From: Anaerolineae bacterium
GTDB lineage: Bacteria > Chloroflexota > Anaerolineae > Aggregatilineales > Phototrophicaceae
DNA: 64,000 bases
Assembly: GCA_023382675.1 (NCBI GenBank)
Contig: JAHDWN010000026.1
Coordinates: 34,539-98,538, forward strand
Direction: 5' to 3'
The notes beneath the pieces were generated by a model, which was not told the origin of the DNA, did not search any database, and worked only from the letters and a program-made list of their open reading frames with translations. Of the stretch, positions 59,527 through 64,000 are shown in pieces. Position 1 is the first letter of the stretch; every line of letters starts with the position of its first letter. The translations under genes and the position numbers were made by a program.

Positions 59527-60443
59527 CCGATTACGATGTCGTCATCATCGGCGACTATTTCTTCGACCAGATTTTCACCGGGCTGCCCCGGTTTCCCTCG
59601 CTCGGCTGCGAGACTTTCGCCGAGAACCTGACGACGACCGGCGGCGCGATGTTCATCACGGCGGTCGCGCTCAGCCGCCTGGAAGTGCGCGCCGGTTGGA
59701 TCGGCACCTTCGGCAGCGATCCGTACAGCGAACTGGTCTACCGGTTGGCTCAGGAGGAAGGCGTCGACCTGGCGCTGACGGAGACGCTCGCTCAGCCCTA
59801 CCGCCGCGTCACGACGTCGATGCCGTTCGAAGGCGAGCGCGCTTTCGTCACTTATGCCGAACCCGACCGCGCCGACACGCTGGAGTTCTGGCTGGCGCGC
59901 CTGCAAGGGTGCAGCTTCCGCCACGTACACCTGGGCGGTTTCGTGGCGGTCGATCAACTGCGCCCCATCGCCGACTACGTGCGTGGGCGCGGCGCGACGC
60001 TGTCGATGGATTGCCAGGACGGCGACTTCCTGCGCGATCCGCAGGGCTGTCGCGAGTCGATCAAGCTGGTCGATTGGTTCATGCCTAATGCGCGCGAGAC
60101 GAAGATCATCGCTGAGACCGACGATCTGCAAGACGCCATTCGCACACTGGCGGGGTTGACGCCGCTCATCATCGTCAAAGATGGCGGGCGCGGCTCGTGG
60201 ATCGGCGGCGTGGATGGCACGATCCACATTCCCCCGATTCAGGCTGGCCCTGCCATCGATACGACTGGCGCGGGCGACTGCTTCAACGCGGGATTCCTCT
60301 ACGGCTACGTGGTCGAGCGCGCTGCGCCCCCCGTCTGCGCCCGCTACGGCAATATCTGCGGCGGGCTGTCGGTCACGGGCATTGGCGGCGCAACCCGCGC
60401 GCCACACCGGACTGAGCTGCATGGCTGGCTGAAGCAAATGTGA
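59523..60443 (+). CDS. PfkB-family carbohydrate kinase
   Basis: 306 residues from a GTG at 59523 inside the GH4 end (GTGA overlap). N-terminal GGAMFITAVALSRL and the C-terminal signature DTTGAGDCFNAGF, with the catalytic Asp, mark a ribokinase-fold kinase. It would phosphorylate a sugar released by or related to the GH4 reaction. Fructo-, ribo- or deoxy-sugar kinases are all possible. Confidence 0.92.
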   Translation: MTDYDVVIIGDYFFDQIFTGLPRFPSLGCETFAENLTTTGGAMFITAVALSRLEVRAGWIGTFGSDPYSELVYRLAQEEGVDLALTETLAQPYRRVTTSMPFEGERAFVTYAEPDRADTLEFWLARLQGCSFRHVHLGGFVAVDQLRPIADYVRGRGATLSMDCQDGDFLRDPQGCRESIKLVDWFMPNARETKIIAETDDLQDAIRTLAGLTPLIIVKDGGRGSWIGGVDGTIHIPPIQAGPAIDTTGAGDCFNAGFLYGYVVERAAPPVCARYGNICGGLSVTGIGGATRAPHRTELHGWLKQM

Positions 60444-60462
60444 CAGTAGAAGCTTGTATTAG

Positions 60463-61269
60463 TTAGTTATCCCGTAGAATGGCAGCCAGGGCATCGACGC
60501 TCGTATCAAAGCTGATGCGCGTGCGCGAGAGTTCGAAACGGTTGTCGGTGGTGTGGAGCGCGCCGTTTTCGGTCGTGACCGCCCGCCAGATCGGCATCTG
60601 CGCGGCGACCTGAAGCGTCAGATCGTCATAACGCCCGACCGGGAAGCTGAACATATGCGACGCGTGGCCGGTGTAATGGGCCAGGCTTTCCAGGCTGCCG
60701 AGCATCTCGTAGACGAGTTCATCGTAGGTGAGGCCGTCCAGTTCGACGTGATTCTTGGTATGTGCTTCCATGTCCATCCCGGCGTCGGACATCTCGCGGA
60801 TTTGATCCCAGGTGAGATAGCCGGGTCGGTTAGCATCCGCCGCGCCGGTGATGACGAAAAACGTTGCCGTGAAGTTGAACTGGCGCAGCATCGGGAAGAC
60901 GGTGGCGTAATGATCTTCGTAGCCATCGTCGAAGGTGAGCACGACCGGTTTGGCTGGCAGCGGACGCCCATCGAGCAGCGCATCGTTCAGGTCGTAGAGG
61001 CTGATCGGTGTGTAACCTTCGTAGAAAAGATACTCCATGTGCGCGCGGAACAGATCCGGGAGCACGGTCAAGTCTTTGCGAACAGCGTCCCAATCCGGCG
61101 GCAGCGGACTGACGTAGTGGTACATCAGGATCGGCGCATGGATGCGGCGCAGCGTGCCATCCCAGTTAGGGCCAGTCTCCGGCGCGGCAGTTTGCACGGC
61201 ATCTTGCGCGGCGGCTGGCGCGACCACGAGCGCGCAAATGAGCAGGATCAGGCATACAATAGGATGCAT
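60463..61269 (-). CDS. secreted polysaccharide deacetylase (NodB/CE4)
   Basis: 268 residues from the ATG at 61269; a longer frame to 61554 is Arg-rich and looks spurious. The signal peptide (MHPIVCLILLICALV) ends near AAAQ. The CE4 motifs are VVLTFDDGYEDHY and EAHTKNHVELD (metal triad), then FSFPVGRYDD. It removes acetyl groups from chitin-, peptidoglycan- or capsule-like sugars. It is divergent, 32 bases away, from the anchored protein at 61302. Confidence 0.9.
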   Translation of the reverse strand: MHPIVCLILLICALVVAPAAAQDAVQTAAPETGPNWDGTLRRIHAPILMYHYVSPLPPDWDAVRKDLTVLPDLFRAHMEYLFYEGYTPISLYDLNDALLDGRPLPAKPVVLTFDDGYEDHYATVFPMLRQFNFTATFFVITGAADANRPGYLTWDQIREMSDAGMDMEAHTKNHVELDGLTYDELVYEMLGSLESLAHYTGHASHMFSFPVGRYDDLTLQVAAQMPIWRAVTTENGALHTTDNRFELSRTRISFDTSVDALAAILRDN

Positions 61270-61301
61270 GTCGCCACTTCCGCCAGAGAGATTATTGGTC
61301 A

Positions 61302-61940
61302 ATGCTCTCAGCATATGGGGCTTCGCCATCCGAGTCAACTGAGATCCCACGCTGGAAATGGCGCGCCGTCGTTGGGGCATTCTGGCTGGTCGTGATCGGC
61401 GGGGTTGGCCTGGGCGCTGCCAGTGCTTCCGGCCTGTTCGATCCGCCTCACGCGCCGGATCTACTGTTGGAGCGCGCGGACGCCAACGGCCTGACGTTTG
61501 TGCGCGAGCTGGAGGGCGTGCGCCTGTACGTGCTGGCGCTGCCCGCCGCGCCACCGCTCACACTGGCGCTCGCAGCCGAGAATGACGGCCCCGGCGATAG
61601 CGGCTGGGGGGTGTGGCTGGCGCTGGCGCTGCCGGACGGCACAACGCAGGACGTGGTGCTGGTCATGACCAATGATCTGGAAGTCTCGTCACCGATCCGC
61701 ACGCCGGGGCAGGCAGGGCTGGGCCTGCACGAGTTCCCGCACATCCGCGCGGGCGAGAACGCCGTCTATGCTCATCTGCGCGGGGACGGCGACCTGACGC
61801 TGCGCATCAACAATGAGATTGTCGAAACAGGCCACTTCCCCGGCGCGACCATCGCGGGTGGCGGCGTTGCGTTGTACCGCACAGCGGACGTGCGCTGGGC
61901 GTCTGTGCGGGTTTATGGGCTGGCGCTGCGGGGTGGCTAG
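61302..61940 (+). CDS. membrane-anchored protein of unknown function
   Basis: 212 residues. One N-terminal helix (about 20-45) is followed by an outside domain of two beta-rich halves: LLLERADANGLTFVRELEG and GDLTLRINNEIVETGHFPG, the latter recalling carbohydrate- or concanavalin-like jelly-roll strands. The function is not known. AGAGAG precedes the ATG. It is divergent from the deacetylase. Confidence 0.6.
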   Translation: MLSAYGASPSESTEIPRWKWRAVVGAFWLVVIGGVGLGAASASGLFDPPHAPDLLLERADANGLTFVRELEGVRLYVLALPAAPPLTLALAAENDGPGDSGWGVWLALALPDGTTQDVVLVMTNDLEVSSPIRTPGQAGLGLHEFPHIRAGENAVYAHLRGDGDLTLRINNEIVETGHFPGATIAGGGVALYRTADVRWASVRVYGLALRGG

Positions 61941-62052
61941 AACTTTTAGGCTACCCAGCACGTGCGTCGGGATATAATCAGAGTTGATATTATGTGAAAA
62001 GGCACCCCGCAGTGGTTCATTCTTGAGTGCCGGAGCGCAGGGGGAAATTGTC

Positions 62053-63861
62053 ATGGCATCATCATCTTTTCGACGCTTCCTGGCCGTAGCGATCGTTCTG
62101 ACAAGCACATTGATCTTCTTGCTGCTTGACGGCAACGTCTACGGGCAAGTGCCGACGACTATCATGCCGCTCGGCGACTCGATCACACAGGGCAGTAGCG
62201 CCTGGAACAGCTACCGGCGCGCGCTCTGGCAGCTTTTTCAGATCACCGAGGAATCGGTCGATTTCGTCGGCAGTCAGGACAGCAATGTGAACTTCACGCC
62301 GCCACCAGACCTGGTCCCGCCGCCTGATCCCGATTTCGACCTCGACCACGAGGGACATTGGGGCTTCACGACCGCGCAAATTCTGGCGCAGTTGCCGACC
62401 TGGGCAGCAGCGCGACCGGATGTCGTGTTGATCCACCTGGGCACGAACGATGTCGAGACCGGGGTACCCGTCGCCACGACCATCAACAATCTGGGGCAGA
62501 TCATCGATGTGCTGCGCAGTGCGCGCCCAAACGTCGTCATCCTGCTCGCGCAGATCATCCCGAATGCGAACTTCGACGTAGCGCCGTTGAACGCCGCCAT
62601 CGCCACGCTGGTGACACAGAAGTATACGGCCCAATCGCCCGTCATCCGGGTCGATCACTACGTCGGTTTCGACGCTACCGCCGGTGTTGACACTCATGAC
62701 GGCACACATCCGAACGACATTGGCGAAATCAAGATGGCGAGCCGCTGGTTCAATGCCTTGCAGCCGTTTCTCAATCCGCCGCCAACCACCCCTCCCACAA
62801 ACACGTCAACGCCGTTTGTCTTCCCAACGATCACGCTGACACCGACCTACACGCTAACGCCGCTGCCGACGAATACGCCGACGACCACGCCCACTTCGAC
62901 ACCCGACCCACGGCTGATGTTCCAGACGGCGGTGCCGGAAGTGGTTGACAACCCACAGGATGTGCGCGCGATTCGCCCGAATGGCGAGCGGATCGTCGAT
63001 ACGATCCGCCCGACCTTCGAGTGGCGTCTGGCAACGGGCCAGCGTACCTACCGCCTTCAGGTCGATAACGACCGCACGTTCCTCTCGCCCGTGATCGAGC
63101 GCATCGTCGATGGCGGTATCTTCACCATCCCGAACCGCGAAGACGGGCTGCCACAGGGTATCTATTTCTGGCGCGTCGCACCGGAAGGCAGCGAAGGCTG
63201 GAGCGAGCCTATCCAGTTCACGGTCTTCATCGGCAAGCGCCCCGCCGATGGCAGCTACACGCCGGATCATACACCGCGCTTCACCTGGGCTTACACGCCG
63301 AACGTGCGCACCTACGTCCTACAGGTGAGCCGTGATGGCAACTTCACCGATCTTGTGATCGACGCGCGTGTCGAATCGACAACCGTCTATGTTGCGCCGG
63401 AGGAGCTGCCGTTCGGCATCTACTACTGGCGCGTGTTCCCGCTGGGCGAACCGCCGTTCGGCAACGTCCGCCGCATGTTGGCGATCAGTCCGCCGCCGCC
63501 GCCCGCGCCCGCCCGGATTGAAGCGCCGCGACCCGGCTCTTCCATCGGCGAGTTGAACGCAACCTTCGCCTGGGCAGCCGTGGCTGGAGCAGCCGGTTAC
63601 GAGATCGAGATCAGCGACTCGCTCGCCTTCGAAAATCCATTTGCCGTGACCACAACCGAGCCGACGTTCACGATGGATCAACCCATCGCACGTGGGACGT
63701 ACTTCTGGCGCATTCGTTCGGTCAACGAGTATGGTGTCGGTGGGTTGTGGACGCAGCCGCAGTCGTTCATTGTCGAGCGCCCGGCGTCCGCAGCCACCGA
63801 AACGCCGACCAGCACACCGACCGCGACGAGCACCGCGACACCGGACGGCAGCAGCGGCTGA
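62053..63861 (+). CDS. secreted SGNH/GDSL hydrolase with Thr/Pro linker and beta-sandwich repeats
   Basis: 602 residues from the ATG at 62053 (AGGGGGAAATT upstream). A signal is followed by an SGNH esterase with MPLGDSITQG (nucleophile Ser), IHLGTNDV (Asn) and DGTHPND (Asp-His). A long Thr/Pro linker of about 45 residues follows, starting NPPPTTPPTNT. Then come three beta-sandwich repeats with Y-x-W-R-V cores such as IYFWRV, IYYWRV and TYFWRI, and a TPT tail. It probably deacetylates or de-esterifies outside glycans and binds them through the repeats. Confidence 0.85.
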   Translation: MASSSFRRFLAVAIVLTSTLIFLLLDGNVYGQVPTTIMPLGDSITQGSSAWNSYRRALWQLFQITEESVDFVGSQDSNVNFTPPPDLVPPPDPDFDLDHEGHWGFTTAQILAQLPTWAAARPDVVLIHLGTNDVETGVPVATTINNLGQIIDVLRSARPNVVILLAQIIPNANFDVAPLNAAIATLVTQKYTAQSPVIRVDHYVGFDATAGVDTHDGTHPNDIGEIKMASRWFNALQPFLNPPPTTPPTNTSTPFVFPTITLTPTYTLTPLPTNTPTTTPTSTPDPRLMFQTAVPEVVDNPQDVRAIRPNGERIVDTIRPTFEWRLATGQRTYRLQVDNDRTFLSPVIERIVDGGIFTIPNREDGLPQGIYFWRVAPEGSEGWSEPIQFTVFIGKRPADGSYTPDHTPRFTWAYTPNVRTYVLQVSRDGNFTDLVIDARVESTTVYVAPEELPFGIYYWRVFPLGEPPFGNVRRMLAISPPPPPAPARIEAPRPGSSIGELNATFAWAAVAGAAGYEIEISDSLAFENPFAVTTTEPTFTMDQPIARGTYFWRIRSVNEYGVGGLWTQPQSFIVERPASAATETPTSTPTATSTATPDGSSG

Positions 63862-63979
63862 GCGTCCGGCGCGCCTATCAAAAGCTATCGCGCCGCGAAA
63901 TTGGTAGGGATTGAGAGTTCATTCCTGCTAAGATGCAGCCTGTATTTGTGAAGAATAGCACGAAGCAGCGAGGGTCATT

Positions 63980-64000
63980 ATGCGCCAGGTAGCGGTCATC
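63980..64000 (+). CDS. start of a gene cut by the window end
   Basis: ATG at 63980 with GAGGG upstream opens MRQVAVI. Only seven codons are in the window, so no function can be named. Confidence 0.5.

Noticed and set aside
61270..61554. N-terminal extension of the polysaccharide deacetylase
   Set aside because: The extra 95 residues are Arg/Pro-rich, overlap the divergent gene and lack a ribosome site, while a clean signal peptide starts at 61269.

Overview
The window is about 60% GC, gene-dense and bacterial. It fits a Chloroflexota bacterium of the Anaerolineae type. The reasons are Thr-Pro rich linkers behind secretion signals, several sugar ABC importers without a PTS, a TIR/FGE-like fusion, a pinwheel topoisomerase subunit and an aerobic respiratory gene set (SCO, cupredoxin, cytochrome bc complex, SOD). 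No 16S rRNA or tRNA gene was seen, so this placement is an inference.

Layout. 0-4.2 kb: a three-gene run of HEAT-repeat protein (cut by the window edge), TIR plus FGE-like fusion, and a secreted glycosidase-like protein. 4.5-6.9 kb: copper/cytochrome operon (two-domain cupredoxin, SCO, lipoprotein cytochrome c). 7-9 kb: malate dehydrogenase and Met-tRNA formyltransferase. 9-16.3 kb: glycosyltransferase, orphan response regulator, secreted clan GH-A protein, CPBP protease, a moeA-VKOR-GNAT run in which the GNAT gene is frameshifted, and a Uma2 nuclease. 16.5-20.5 kb: grpE-dnaK-dnaJ with unusual TTAGC-rich spacers. 20.6-31 kb: mixed housekeeping and stress genes (nitroreductase, fumarase, epimerase, histidine kinase, SOD, SIMPL, EamA transporter, esterase, a frameshifted DUF1579-like gene). 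31-41 kb: GyrA/ParC-type topoisomerase subunit, cNMP-binding protein, collagen-like surface protein, MFS transporter, B12/radical SAM protein, purB.

41-46.2 kb: a sugar-import operon on the minus strand (IclR regulator, sialidase-like BNR protein, binding protein, two permeases), with a clear palindromic operator candidate in front of the regulator. 46.4-47.7 kb: membrane-anchored alpha/beta hydrolase. 47.9-52 kb: a two-repeat beta-domain protein with a Gly/Asn tail, followed by cytochrome b, Rieske protein and a three-haem cytochrome c. 52.4-54.7 kb: PIG-L deacetylase joined to carbohydrate-binding-like domains, behind a long leader. 54.9-60.4 kb: a second sugar operon (binding protein, two permeases, GH4 glycosidase, PfkB kinase). 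60.5-64 kb: polysaccharide deacetylase, unknown anchored protein, SGNH hydrolase with a Thr/Pro linker, and the first codons of another gene.

Read together, the genes suggest an aerobic heterotroph that imports sugars by ABC transporters and breaks down or remodels polysaccharide outside the cell. The least explained parts are the HEAT/TIR-FGE/glycosidase run, the bc complex with its variant Qo motif and odd neighbour, and several structured intergenic elements. No CRISPR array, transposase, phage gene, rRNA or tRNA was found.
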